From Karstenula rhodostoma CBS 690.94 (lineage: Eukaryota > Ascomycota > Dothideomycetes > Pleosporales > Didymosphaeriaceae), in contig MU001511.1 in assembly GCA_010093485.1 (NCBI GenBank), forward strand, positions 496,001-560,000: a stretch of 64,000 bases of DNA. The letters run 5' to 3'. The number at the start of each line of letters is the position of its first letter. The first letter of the stretch is position 1. A program made the position numbers and the translations under genes. The notes under the pieces were generated by a model. It searched no databases, was not told the DNA's origin, and worked only from the letters and a program-made list of their open reading frames with translations. Shown here piece by piece: positions 1 to 11,209 of the stretch.

Positions 1-854
1 GGAGTGGAGCTAGTCTGTCTTGAGGAAGCCAGGGTGTCCCTATATGGTAAGCGCTGCCGAGATTGAGTCGTGCTCCGACTCGAACATATCGTTTGAGCCC
101 CTGCGCCATCAAGTGGAAAATATGTGCGGGGACCCGAAAACGAACGTTCACGAAACTGGACATCTGCGGACGACAATACAAGTGCTTCTCTGTTCGGATA
201 CTCTCGAAAGCATTGCCACCATTGCGACTTTCTGCCAACCTCGTGCTTTTCCGTGGGACGCCATCCGAACTGCACAAAGCTCCAATCGGAGCGAGAAACA
301 GTAGCGTTGATGCCCCAAGGATTTTGAATGGTGCTCAACGGCAACGTTTGTAAGCCTTCGCAGCGTACAGTGCAGCTTCGGTGGATAATCGGTCTTGCAG
401 GCCACCGAGGTCGAATTTAGCCCCAAACCTATATCTGCAAAACTCTACGGTATTGATTCTCTCGGAGACATGAACGCCGTCTATTTCTCGGGTAATAGGC
501 CGATATCAGGGGGGCTCGGCAGGCGGCTCCTGCATGGCCTCTTGCGCAATACTGCGGGTTCCTGAGCTAGTGGCCTCAGGCCCCATGACGCTACAATCGT
601 TGTCCAAGGGCACCGTGCACGGCTGCGAGGCTCTTATGGGTTCCGTGCGAAGACCACTAACACATTCATGGTATGATGCTAATTGCACGTAGGCCGTGCT
701 GAGTTATAACACATACTAACTGAAGAAATAAAGAGAGTTGATGGCCAATTCCTCATTCACACTGTCTTGATACCGTGCCATCGGCTAAGGCTCGGAGGCT
801 TTATGGAAAACTAACTCTTCCATAGCCAGCCAAGCCAACAAGGACAGCCCTGGA
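1..854. other. Left-edge intergenic stretch
   Basis: No gene could be supported. The open frames here are all under 100 codons, overlap each other on both strands, and show no signal peptide, domain or splice-linked continuation. The right part lies downstream of the Cys-rich gene that ends at 855 and should contain its 3' UTR. Confidence 0.5.
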
Positions 855-2010
855 TTAACACTTATTCCAAGTAAGACAGGTCTTCTTGCAATCCTGGAAC
901 TTGCAAGTGTCAACCTCGCAGTATTCGTAGCATTGGTGTGGGCGTGATCCCGGAGACCACCAAGAACCGCAAAGGTCGAGGCACTGGTTGTAATGATCTT
1001 TGCAGGAATTGCAGTCAGCGTTCGATTCCACAGCATGATCCAAATGCGCGGAAATTTCTGTGGAATCCGACTGTGATTCCGCACGCACGGCAAGATCGCG
1101 GTTGTCGAGATCAGTATCAGGCTCTTGCTGGGTGCCGATGTTTCCGTTGGTCTTTTGATTTTCGGTGATCTCTTCATTGGACGCTTGCTGCGCGGCAGTT
1201 TCTCCGTGGTGCTCTTGCAACGCGGCAGTCAGCTTGCGAACTTCGCAATCCTTGTAGCCACATTTCTGGTGACACTGACGAACTGTTAGTACATTGTATC
1301 ACCGCAATCATGTCCACGATAATACCTACCTCTTCGATCTCCTCGCATACGTCAATGCGACAGTCCTTGAAGCATACGTCTTTGTGGAACCAACACCACC
1401 AATCATTCATACATGATTCAAACTTCTTGTCGCACTTCTCGCACGGGTTGTTTGGTAGTCGATCTGAGTGTTGGGTGACGGGGCTGCGCTCTTCCACCGT
1501 GGGTTCTTGCTGAACCTCCACGTGTTGAGCATCATCTTGCTCAGCATCGACTGGCAGTGCCTTCTTATGAGTGCATTCGCTCCAGCCGCTGTTTTTGTAA
1601 CACTAAAGTATTACTATCAGCATGACTCCGGTCCTCCGGTGATAGAAAATGGACTGACATCCTGGTAGTCGCACGCCTCGATCCGGCAATACAGCTGGCA
1701 CTCCTGTAAACCATGTTTGCCGCAGTAGTCGGACTAGGAACATTGTTAGAGCATGACCTTTTTGCTCAGCGTGGAAGTCTTACGTGGTAGATGCAATCGA
1801 AGTAGACCCTGTCGCACTTGTCCGGGGATTTCGTCTGGGCCATGGGAGCGCGACGCTCCACCCCGTACTGCTCGGCTCCCGCGTGTTGTAGGGGCGCTAG
1901 AAATGAGGTCAACATCCTTCTAAATAAACACCACGGCTCTGATCAGTGATGTACTTACTGGCCCACGCAACCACGGCAAACACCACGGAGAGAGCGGGAG
2001 AGAGCTTCAT
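855..2010 (-). CDS. Secreted cysteine-rich protein with three homologous Cys modules
   Basis: Model: complement(join(855..1274,1330..1602,1659..1733,1784..1896,1959..2010)), 310 aa, all junctions GT..AG and in frame. The N-terminus MKLSPALSVVFAVVAWA is a signal peptide, followed by a probable Kex2 site (VERR). The mature part holds 28 cysteines in three modules. Their shared spacing is C-x6-C-x(3-6)-C-x(6-12)-C-x3-C-x4-C-x(4-5)-C-x3-[C/S]-x(4-5)-C, and modules 2 and 3 have an extra C-x2 in front. Matching steps are CQLYCRIEAC, CFKDCRIDVC and CYEYCEVDTC. Introns 3 and 4 both fall, in phase 0, directly before the same cysteine of modules 1 and 2, which argues for internal gene duplication. Acidic, Gln-rich linkers separate modules 2 and 3. 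I do not recognise the family. A secreted, disulfide-rich, effector-like or wall-associated protein is inference. Start chosen at the ATG that opens the signal peptide. Confidence 0.8.
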
Positions 2011-2543
2011 TATTTTGGTAATCGGGAACGGAATCCAGTAGATGATGATATCGGAGGTGATGTCGAGTAAAGAAGTCGGCGCTGGGACACGGAGTGGACT
2101 ACAAGTGTTTCTGTTACCACGCAAACGCCCTGCTGCTGATAACAAACCACCTGCGCGCTACGCAATTAGACCGAAGGCAAGCGAAGAAGCACGGCAATGC
2201 TCAGGATCGATCGTGCGCCGGGGATCTGAGCTTCTTCTCCGGGTCGCTCCTTCTCTCACTTAAATGTTTAGGTTGCAGTCGCCTCTTTGCTCGTTGCTAG
2301 AAGGAACGTTCCGCAAACACGGGAATCGGCGCAGGTTCAGGGTATGTGATTGGTGGTTGATTGTAGGGATGTAAAGTGTAAGATTGGATACTCACGATAC
2401 TTCTATAGATTGACAGGCCGTATCTCCGGCTGTGGAACTCTTAAACTTCCAGCATCAAAAATCGTTCAATTGCACCCCAGATGAAGCCATCAAAACAAAG
2501 AGCCCCGTACCAGCCAACGCTGCCACAAAGATGCCAATCCTGA
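2011..2543. other. Intergenic, upstream of the Cys-rich gene and downstream of the F-box gene
   Basis: Both flanking genes run on the minus strand, so this holds the promoter of the Cys-rich gene and the 3' end of the F-box transcript. No independent coding evidence seen. Confidence 0.5.
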
Positions 2544-4016
2544 CTACGTCTCCCCAACGTACCTCTCCCACTCCACAACCGCACTGCCAACATCACTCTT
2601 CTTCTCCAGAACCCTTATATCCAACTGCAAGCCCTCCTTCTTCCAAGCCTGCCTCGCCATGTACGCCACCAGACTCCCCCTCGCCTCCTTATCCACCACC
2701 CACAGCGTCACGCCCCTCAGCAGCGGATTCCCCTCCTTCACCGCCTTCACCGACCGCGAGCACAACGCCATGAACCCCTCCACCGCTTTCCGCATCCCGT
2801 CGCCCCTAACCGTCTGCGCAAAATACCGCGCCCTCGGCGGCAGCTTAAGCACCGTCCCACCCTTTACTTCACCGTCGCACAACGGCAGCAGCACCCTCTC
2901 CAGCGCCGGCATCCCCAGGAGCTCCTGCACCCCGCCGGCGCTCTCCTCCTGCCCCACCCGCTCCATTACGCCGACGTCCCTCAGACTCTCAGCGTGCACA
3001 CGCAGCGCGGAACTCAGCAGCGCCATGTCCAGCTTCCTGAGCGGCGACCACTTGTTGTGCTGCTGGAACAGGAAGGTCGTCAGTCGCCTGCACGCCCTGA
3101 TCGCCGGAACAAGGATGTCCGTGTCGACGTTGCTTTCCCGCAGCAGCAGCGTGGTGACGCCCGAGCACCCCGCCGGCAGCGGCAGCCAGATGGTCTTCTG
3201 TGGGTCGCTCTTCAGGCGGTCGACGTGGGTCAAGTCCAGCGTGCGGACCGCGGGTAAGAGGAACAAAGGGTTCAGATCCATGCCGGCGGAGCGCCGTAGC
3301 TTGATGCGGATGGTGTGCAGGTGGGCGAAGGCGTGCGGGGCGGCGATCCAGATGGCTTCGTTCCAGCGGATGCGGGAGGAGTTGGCGGTTGTGAGGGTGG
3401 CGGTGAGGGTCTCGAGGAAGGGCGTGAGGGACATTGCGGCTGCAAGAAGGGAGACGTGCAGGGTGCCGGCAGTGGCGTGCTGCACTGCGATGGCGAGTTG
3501 TTTGTGAAAGAGGGAGGGGAGCGTGGATAGGCTGGCTGCTATTTCTTTGCGGGTCTCTGTCTCGTAGCCCTCTTTGTCTTGGTCCCAGATGTCGGATTCG
3601 TCGATCCAACGGAGGTGCTTGACATGGCTTGCGAGATGGGATTGTGAAGTAAGGGTCCGCAGGAAGAGTGTTTCTTTGCCGAAGCTGGTGAAGAATTTGG
3701 TGTAGATGAGAGGTGTGAGGAGGTTGTTTAGTCTTCGGTTTGCGCGACCGAGATGGGCTAGAGATTTGTGATCGTCGAGGGACCGGGCTATCTGAACTAG
3801 AACTTCTGCGGGTAGTCTGGCGAGGGAGGTTGCTGACACGGAGTTGCGGCTGAGTGGGGGCGTGATTGCGGGGCCGAGGGTTGCATCTGCTGCGCAAGTT
3901 TCAACCACCATCGGTGGAGTGAGCTCCAGAGTGACGCAGTAGCACATGGTGTAAATATATTTTCGAAAGATGCAGATGCTGTTATAACTGATTATATCTG
4001 AAGTTGAGTGAACCAT
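2544..4016 (-). CDS. F-box domain protein
   Basis: A single uninterrupted frame of 490 aa. An F-box-like segment begins near residue 63 (LARLPAEVLVQIARSLDD, then HLGRANRRLNNLLTPLIY), the usual LPxE..xxI start followed by a Leu-rich helix. F-box proteins bind Skp1 and present substrates to SCF ubiquitin ligases; the target cannot be read from sequence. The remainder (about 110-490) is an alpha/beta, Leu-rich region that may be degenerate LRR-like (MNPLFLLPAVRTLDLTHVDRL type segments). The first ATG (4016) is used; later in-frame ATGs at residues 24 and 36 are plausible alternatives because the first 35 residues look atypical. The C-terminal half lies in GC-rich DNA that also gives long antisense open frames. 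Confidence 0.75.
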   Translation of the reverse strand: MVHSTSDIISYNSICIFRKYIYTMCYCVTLELTPPMVVETCAADATLGPAITPPLSRNSVSATSLARLPAEVLVQIARSLDDHKSLAHLGRANRRLNNLLTPLIYTKFFTSFGKETLFLRTLTSQSHLASHVKHLRWIDESDIWDQDKEGYETETRKEIAASLSTLPSLFHKQLAIAVQHATAGTLHVSLLAAAMSLTPFLETLTATLTTANSSRIRWNEAIWIAAPHAFAHLHTIRIKLRRSAGMDLNPLFLLPAVRTLDLTHVDRLKSDPQKTIWLPLPAGCSGVTTLLLRESNVDTDILVPAIRACRRLTTFLFQQHNKWSPLRKLDMALLSSALRVHAESLRDVGVMERVGQEESAGGVQELLGMPALERVLLPLCDGEVKGGTVLKLPPRARYFAQTVRGDGMRKAVEGFMALCSRSVKAVKEGNPLLRGVTLWVVDKEARGSLVAYMARQAWKKEGLQLDIRVLEKKSDVGSAVVEWERYVGET

Positions 4017-4457
4017 GAGTAAGGCACTAGGCAGCGGTTCACCCTAGCCACTAACCGAACATGGTTAGCACCACGAGGCTCGGATTCACTGGCCAACGAC
4101 TTTTACAGAAATGGCCTCTGCCATTCGTTCGCTTCTTCAGACGTTGAGGACTGCGCCAGCACACAGGATATAGTTTCCGTGCTATAGCCGCACCACGGCA
4201 TCCACGTTGTTGCCTCAGGCTTTGCGTGTATTCATGAAAGGAAGAGCACAAGAGCACAAGAGCGACGTTAAAGACCATGGCATTCGTACTACAACATAAA
4301 CACTCCTGCACTTGAAGGAAACAGAAGCTCAGTTGACCTTCTACCCAATAGTCATAACCCGCGGGGCTTTCGCAGTACGATACGAAACCACATTGTCAGC
4401 CCGCGTGTGACTCAAATCGCAAGACAAAAAAATATACAGTCACCCACGGTCGCGTCA
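4017..4457. other. Intergenic between F-box gene and SMC1
   Basis: No gene seen. It is the upstream region of the minus-strand F-box gene and the 3' flank of SMC1. A short direct repeat of an AAGAGCAC unit occurs near 4244-4262. Confidence 0.5.
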
Positions 4458-7400
4458 TCAAGCCGCTGCAGCCGCGGGGTACTTCCTCAACTGCAGTTTT
4501 GTCAGCATCTCGCCAGGTGTGTCGATTGGTAGGAGAACTTACATCCAAACTGATAGCCTTGCTGCTCATCTTCGCCTGGTCCCTCATGATTCCAACCAGG
4601 GTCTCGCTCTCCTGGAACAGCCCAGCCTTATGGCTGATGACGATGAATTGCATGCCCGGCCTCGCATGGCTGGTCACATACTTGGCCACGCGTGAGACGT
4701 TCACGTTGTCCAGCGCAGCATCGACTTCGTCGAGCACGAAGAATGGACTAGGTTGATAGGAGTGGATAGCGAACAAGAGTGCCAAAGCAGCGATGGTACG
4801 CTCGCCTCCGGACAGGTGCTCCATATCGCGATAACGCTTGAGCGGCGGCATAGCGTTGTACTTGATGCCCGCGAGGTACGGCTCCGAGCCGTCCTCAAGA
4901 TCCAGGTAGGCCTGACCGCCCATAGGGAATTGCGAGCTCTTCGTGAGTTCCTGGTAGACAGGTTTGATATTCTCGCGGATGTGCTGATAGGCCTTCATGA
5001 ACAGCTCCATGCGCTCGTCCTTGACTGCTTCGAAGGCTGCCTTGGCATTGTCAGCCTTTCTCTTCGCCGTCTTGAAGTCATCGTCGATCTGGGTTAGCTT
5101 CTCCCGTGCGGCGGCCAGCTTTTCCGTCGCTTTCATGTTGGGGTTAGCTTTGTTTATTTCTACGTCGAGTGATGCGATCCGGTCTGTGAGTTGGTCTTCG
5201 GCCTTTTTGAGGGCGGCTGCTGCTTCCGCTTGGACTTTGTCGTCATCGTTGTCCTCCTACACGGGGTTAGCAGATGCAGACGTGTACATCGATTTGTGGC
5301 ATACCTTTGCAAGAATATCATCGATCTCTTCTCGAAGCTCGTCATCCAGCTTCTCAAAGTCGGGCTCGACACCGTAGTCGTCGATCTCAGCCTGTGTCTC
5401 GTCCGGTTCATCGACGTCCATTGCGTCCGGATCCTGTTGACGCACAGAATCTGTCATGGGTAGCGAGGTCAGCGGCACTGAGTCTGACGTGAGTGGTATC
5501 TTGATCTCTTCGAGACGGCATTTCTTCAGCAAGCTGTAGCGTTCCGAAGCCCTGTTCTTGATCTCTATCTCCTGTTGCTGGACGTCCGCCTCGACATGCC
5601 TGACCTTCTCGTTGCGCTTATCCAGTTTGTTGCGAGCGTCTTTAACGACTTGGGTTTTTGCGGCCTTGTCTTTCTCTAGCGCGGCCAGCTTCTCTTGAAG
5701 CGTCTCTAATTCTGCTTGGAGCTCGTCGATGGAATTTTGCAGTTCTTCCCGCTGAGCGTTGAGTGTCTCCAGCGCAGTTTGATCCTTATCGAGCTTAGTC
5801 TGTGCGGCCGTTATTCGCGAATCAATGCTTCCGATTTCTCGCAGAATGTTGTTTTGCACGAATTCTAGCGATGTGCGCTGTTTCCTGAACTCGAGACGCT
5901 TCTGAGATGCCTCCTGTTGAGCCGAACCTTGTTGGGACTCATATTCACGAATGTTGGCGTAACCGAGTCGTTGGCAGAAAGCTGCGAACACGGTATCTTC
6001 GACCTGATGAACAGCATCTGCCTTCTCCTTCAAGTCGTCCTCCCTGTTATGTAATCGCTGAGTCACATCGTTGAGCTTCGGTTGCTCTTGCTTCAGGATG
6101 TTCTTGTCATGGGTGAGCTCCTTTTGTTTGCTGCTGATGTTACGCTCGATTGTCTTGATTTCGTCTTCCAGACGGCGCGCCTGATCGTCGAGATCATTCA
6201 TCTCTACCTGGAGCTCGTCGATGTCTCTGTCGAACGCATCGGCTCTGGCAAGATTGGCAAGCTTGGATTGGATTTTCTGCACGTTCTGCCTCAGCGCCTC
6301 AAGTTCCGCGTCGCCGAATTGCTGTTTCTGGTTCGAACCTTGCATGGTACCACCAGTCATAGTGTTACCCTTGGAGATGACGGAGCCATCCAGAGTCACT
6401 GCCTTGACGCCAATCTTACGCTCGAAGCACATATGCTGGGCAAGCTTGAGGGTGTCGCAGATGACACTATCACCGCACGCAGACGAGATGGCTCGCTCGA
6501 GGTGGGGTGGGTAGTCAATGCAGTCGATACCTAGACGCATGCCCTCGTGCATACCCTTCAGGTTCTGATTTGCCGACTGCACAGTCAACGAGTCGAGAGG
6601 CAGGAAGCTCATCTGGCCAAGCTTTCCCTCCTTCAAGAATTGAACGCAGTCCCTTGCAGTTTTATCCGTGTCTACGAGTACGGCATCCATGTGCCAGCCA
6701 AGCAACGTACCGATGGCAGTCTCGTACTTCTTCTGTTTGGGTTTGATCAAGTCTTTGTACCGCCCATACACGCTTGCGCCAAAGGTGCGTTTCATCTTTG
6801 AAACATGTTCACGCATGGCTCGTTCTCTGTTAGTCTCATGGCGACCCATCTCGGCGGATCCGAGCTCCCGAAGGACTTTAGTAAGCTCTTGATTCAGTTC
6901 CTCGGATTGAGCCTTGTTACGGTTTCGGTCCGACTCAAGCTTGTTAAGATCTTGACGCTTCGCGGCACGTGTGCTCTTCCCATCTTTCAACGTAGTCTTC
7001 AGTTCGTTCTGCCGTTCTTGGAGCTGAGCGATGTCCTGTTCAAGCTTGTCCACGGTCGCCTGGAAGCTATCTATCTTCTGCTGAAGATTACGAGCGTGTT
7101 CCCGCTCAGTGCCAATCTCGCGCTCAAGCCTGTTGACCTCGGCCTGGTCGGCGTAAGTCTGCTTGCTGACCTGGCTTCGGAGTCGGTTGTATTCTTGATC
7201 ATCCTCGGGCGAAAGCTCTTGGCCCTGTTGTCCGGCGGCGGCCCTGCGCTGTGCTTCCCACTGTTTTTCGGCCTTGTCAAGCTGCGAGAGGTTTTTGTCG
7301 AAGCGACCGAGGTCCTGCGTCTTGGCGTCTCGTTCCTTGGTCAAGGAAGCGATCCTGGCTTCCAACTTCTTCAGCTCCTGTTCGGTGAGGCGTATCTTTT

Positions 7401-8455
7401 CTTCGATGGGAATCAGGTTGTTCTGCGCGTCCTCTATATCTTTGGTTTTGGCGTTCATGTCATTGTTGGTCTTTGCGATATTCCGCTTGACCTTGGCTTC
7501 TTCCTTGGTAGCATCCTGCAGTCTGTCGTGGTATTTCTGGACACCGCGTCGGTGCTCCTTGAGCTCTTCTGCATGGCGCGAAATGTTGTCGCGGGCTTTT
7601 TCGATGGCCTGCTGGTGGTGGTACAGCTTCCACATGATGTGGGTCACTGCGGCATCGTCACGCTCGGAAACCTTCCTCTCGTAGGCCTGGGCTTCGGTCT
7701 CAAGCGTCGTGTACTCTTTGATCTCGGCATTGATGTGACGCTTTGACTGGAGAAACTGCGAGTTGTCCTCTGCGGCGGCATCCGACTCGGCCTTGAGCCT
7801 CTCGTAATCGGCCTTCTTCTCCAAACTGCCCGAGATCTGTTCCAGCATGTGCGTGATGTCTTTGGGGGGCTTTTTTGCGACTTCCTCGACCTCGCCCTGG
7901 GGGATGAGGAAGGCGCGGGCCTTGACCAAGATACTCTGTTCTTCCAAAGCTTCATTGTAGGCTCTTGCTGTGACGACGCGTCCGTTTATGCGGTACTCGC
8001 TTTGGCCGGCGGTGGTGATGGTGCGGCGCCAGCGGTGAATGCTTTCGGCATCGTCTTCGAAGACGGCTTCGACCCAGGCTGTCTTGGGGTCGCCCTCCTG
8101 CGAGTCGCCGTCTTCTTGCGTGTCGGCATCTTGGCCGCGATTCTGGTCGCCGTTGGCCTCGTCGACAGCCGTCTTGCTTGTGCTGATGATGCGGCCGCGG
8201 TACACGAGCTCCCGCAGTTCGCGCGAGCGCAACGAGGCCGACTTGATGCCGAGCACGAAGGAGATGGCGTCCATGCTGTTGGACTTGCCGGAGCCATTGG
8301 GGCCAATGATGGAGGTGAAGTACGAGTCACCAAAGGGCAGCACATGTTTGCCGCGATACGTCTTGAAATCTGCGGCACACGGGTCAAGACTGCAACAGCG
8401 CGGGGTTGCGGGGGCGTTGCTTACTGTAGAGCTCGAGGCGCACGAGTTTACCCAT
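4458..8455 (-). CDS. SMC1: Cohesin subunit SMC1
   Basis: Model: complement(join(4458..4490,4543..5256,5305..8369,8425..8455)), 1280 aa, the normal SMC1 length. SMC1 pairs with SMC3 and the kleisin to form cohesin, which holds sister chromatids together. N-terminal ATPase half: MGKLVRLELYNFKTYRG and Walker A GPNGSGKS at residues 33-40. A long coiled coil follows, interrupted by the hinge (begins GASVYGRYKDLI, ends with GNTMTGG). The C-terminal half carries the LSGGERT signature and Walker B FFVLDEVDAALD. The last 33-nt exon restores the family C-terminus LDLRKY, extended here by PAAAAA. The first intron splits a 31-nt exon. It is transcribed divergently from GPC1. An assembly gap lies 70 bp upstream of the start, outside the coding part. 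All catalytic motifs are intact. Confidence 0.97.
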
Positions 8456-9117
8456 GGCTGCGGTGGGTGGTGCGCGGTGGTGCGCGCACGTGCTGCTGCT
8501 GCTACTGCTGCTGCTGGGGGGGGGNNNNNNNNNNGACAATGCAGACGTGAGGGCGCGATGGGTGCGGCATCAAGCGCGTCGCGTCGCCTGCGCGAGACGC
8601 CAAACGGGCCGCCGTACAAGCCACAGCGGCGCATGGACCGCCTCCGCCTACTCAGTGACGTCCTGTGGGCCTGCAGCATGCAGCAAGGCACAAACACTCA
8701 AGGCCACAGAGCATCTGCAAATAGTCGCTCTTCCACGACTGCCTGCCGCAGCACATCCACGCATATCACGAGGACGCTGCTGTGATCTCGTCTTGCCTTC
8801 CGTCACGCACACTACCGCCGTTCTTGTGACATTGTTGACGGCCGCTCGACTCCCAATCACTGTCCGCCCTTGCACCACGCATCCGCTTCTCGAGACGACA
8901 AACAACGAACGTCCGGCGCACTGGTCTGGCCCGTCGCCCGCCAAATACTCCCAGCGGCCATCACTACCGCCGCAGCGTCCTGCTGAATACGTATAACATA
9001 ACCCCACACACACTGTACGCGCTTTCCGCTTCCGCTGTCGCCCTTCCCTCCTCCATATCATATCCCCATGTGCATTCCAAACGCCATGCAACCGCGTGCG
9101 CCCCTCAACTAACCGCC
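8456..9117. promoter_or_regulatory. Divergent promoter region SMC1 / GPC1
   Basis: 662 bp between two divergent start codons. It contains a CTG-repeat and G-run next to an assembly gap, so its true length is unknown. No specific factor site is claimed. Confidence 0.5.
8525..8534. other. Assembly gap (10 N)
   Basis: Ten ambiguous bases, preceded by a (CTG)n-like tract and a run of eight or more G. The run of exactly ten N looks like a placeholder, not a measured length. Confidence 0.99.
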
Positions 9118-10758
9118 ATGGCTGTAGGCTCTCCTCCCCGCTCCTTGAAGAGACCCTCTCTCCACCGCCGAACCCCTTCGAGCCTGGGCTCTCTGGCATC
9201 TGTGCCCGAAGACGACCTGCCCATCATGACGGACCGCAACCCCGCCGTCGAGGCCAAGTTTCGATCCCAGCCAGAGCTGGGTGTGTCCGCGAATTCTGGA
9301 AACCCACTGCCTGGTGACAGCACCCACGCTGGCTCTGCCCTGCTTAGCAACAATGTCAACACGGCGCCGCTGTCTACGCCTGGCCTGTCGCGCTCAAACT
9401 CGTTCAGCTCTGCGTACGACTCAGATGCCGAGGACGCTTCTTTTTTCCCGCCCGTAGAGCGGCTGACCATGTTCGACTTCATCGAGAACTTCGCCTTGAC
9501 AGAACGCATGGAAAAGTTGCAAAAATCCGTTTCTCATCAGACGAAACGGCTTACAGAAACTGCAAAGACACGCACAGCAAGCACCCGGGACCGTGCAATC
9601 GAAGAATGGCGCCGCCGTGTACCTAGTGAGACCGAGCAGCTGGACAAGTACAAGAAGCGCATGCGTCAGTCTGTCGAGCGCCTGAACGAGCAGTGGGCCT
9701 CTAATACCGCCGTTACTGCGAGAGAAAAGGCATCGTTTATTGCCGCCGTCTTCAACATCTTCGTCTCTGGGTACCTCGTAGGCGGACGCCCAGAATGGTT
9801 CCCTTTGTGGTACACGGCCCAGCTACTGTACTTCATGCCCCTGCGATACTATACCTACCACAAAAAGGGTTACCACTACTTCCTCGCCGACCTGTGCTAC
9901 TTCGTCAACGCCCTGCTAGTCCTGAGTCTCTGGGTATTCCCTCAGTCGAAACGCCTCTTTATCAGCACATACTGTCTCGCAATGGGAAACAACGCAGTTG
10001 CAATCATCATGTGGCGGAATTCTCTCGTCTTCCACTCCATGGACAAGGTCGTCAGTCTGTTCATTCACATCATGCCATGTGCAACTCTCCACTGCGTTGT
10101 CCATTTGCTATCGCCCGACTATAAACGCCAAGCTTATCCCGCCGTCTGGGCCATCCAAAACGCCGCCCCAGATTCGCCGCATCGCTACGGTCTTCCCCAG
10201 ATGATGCTCTGGGCAACCTTGCCCTATGTAGTCTGGCAACTCTGCTACCATTTTGGCATCACGGTCCGCCGCCGCGAGAAGATCGCCGCCGGTCGCCCGA
10301 CATCCTTCACCTGGCTTCGCAAATCCTACGCGAAGAACTTCCTCGGCCGCTTCGTCCTCTCTCTGCCTGAATCACTCCAGGAGCCCGCCTTCATGCTGAT
10401 TCAATACAGCTATGCCGTCCTCACCATGATTCCTTGTCCTCTCTGGTTCTGGTCCCGCTGGGCCTCGGGTGTCTTCCTATCCATCGTGTTCATCTGGAGC
10501 ACCTACAACGGAGCAAACTACTACATCGAGGTGTACAGCAAGCGGTTCCAGAAGGAGCTCGAGCAGCTCAAGAAGGACGTTGCCAAGTGGCAGAATTCCC
10601 CGCTCACGCCCATGCCGCAGCAGAATGCGGAGCAGATGAAGGAGTTCCCGCTGCTGGATGGTGGCGCGAATGCGTCGGGTGCGAAGGCTGGTGGAGAAGA
10701 CGGCGAGGCGCGCGAGAGGAAGCAGGTGTCCTTGAATGTTCCTGAAGCTTCTTCCTAA
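9118..10758 (+). CDS. GPC1: Glycerophosphocholine acyltransferase (GPC1/DUF2838 family)
   Basis: Single exon, 546 aa, starting at the ATG in a good context (GCCATGG); the open frame upstream has no ATG. GPC1 transfers an acyl group from acyl-CoA to glycerophosphocholine, giving lyso-phosphatidylcholine for phospholipid recycling, and acts in the ER membrane. The order of parts fits the family: a Ser-rich disordered N-terminus (1-110), a basic helical segment, then several hydrophobic segments from about residue 205 to 475. The family core contains FVSGYLVGGRPEWFPLWYT, MPLRYYTYHKKGYHYFLAD and MGNNAVAIIMWRNSLVFHS. The C-terminal tail is charged and cytosolic in style. Assignment rests on remembered family motifs. 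Confidence 0.88.
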   Translation: MAVGSPPRSLKRPSLHRRTPSSLGSLASVPEDDLPIMTDRNPAVEAKFRSQPELGVSANSGNPLPGDSTHAGSALLSNNVNTAPLSTPGLSRSNSFSSAYDSDAEDASFFPPVERLTMFDFIENFALTERMEKLQKSVSHQTKRLTETAKTRTASTRDRAIEEWRRRVPSETEQLDKYKKRMRQSVERLNEQWASNTAVTAREKASFIAAVFNIFVSGYLVGGRPEWFPLWYTAQLLYFMPLRYYTYHKKGYHYFLADLCYFVNALLVLSLWVFPQSKRLFISTYCLAMGNNAVAIIMWRNSLVFHSMDKVVSLFIHIMPCATLHCVVHLLSPDYKRQAYPAVWAIQNAAPDSPHRYGLPQMMLWATLPYVVWQLCYHFGITVRRREKIAAGRPTSFTWLRKSYAKNFLGRFVLSLPESLQEPAFMLIQYSYAVLTMIPCPLWFWSRWASGVFLSIVFIWSTYNGANYYIEVYSKRFQKELEQLKKDVAKWQNSPLTPMPQQNAEQMKEFPLLDGGANASGAKAGGEDGEARERKQVSLNVPEASS

Positions 10759-11209
10759 TCAAGACTGCGTTACGTAGGCGTGCTTTTCTGCATTGCGTTG
10801 GTTCATTGTATCATGAGAGGAGTACGGAGAGCATTTGCCGTTTGCATTGCGCTTTCTTTTTAGTCCGCTGGGACACAAGGTATCGAATGTCTTTTGCATG
10901 TGCTGGGATTTAATGGGAGTTGTACGTCTTTTCCCGCGCTTGGTTTCCTAACGTCTGTAGATTGGCTGCAACGATATACCCCCTTTCCTTGAGCTTGTAC
11001 TTAAGTCATTCAGCAAAATACGTTTACCCTTTGCAGCGAGTCCCGGTGCGACTCCCACTTCACGCTTGGATCATATACTACATACATTACTTCGAAGCCT
11101 GCATTCCTCGATGACAGATGTGTCGACACATTCGACGAAGTATTTACAAGAAGTCTACCACCATACTGACGCTCTAGCAAGTCTCTACACTCACACCCTC
11201 GACCAACAT
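10759..11209. other. Convergent intergenic region GPC1 / LPMO
   Basis: 3' flanks of two convergent genes. No coding evidence. T-rich stretches are compatible with polyadenylation signals. Confidence 0.5.

Noticed and set aside
2659..3897. Long frames on both strands across the F-box gene
   Set aside because: Shadows of the F-box coding sequence; no motifs of their own.
6805..7746. 313-codon plus-strand Leu-rich frame
   Set aside because: Antisense of the SMC1 coiled coil (Lys/Glu/Gln codons read as Leu/Val/Phe).
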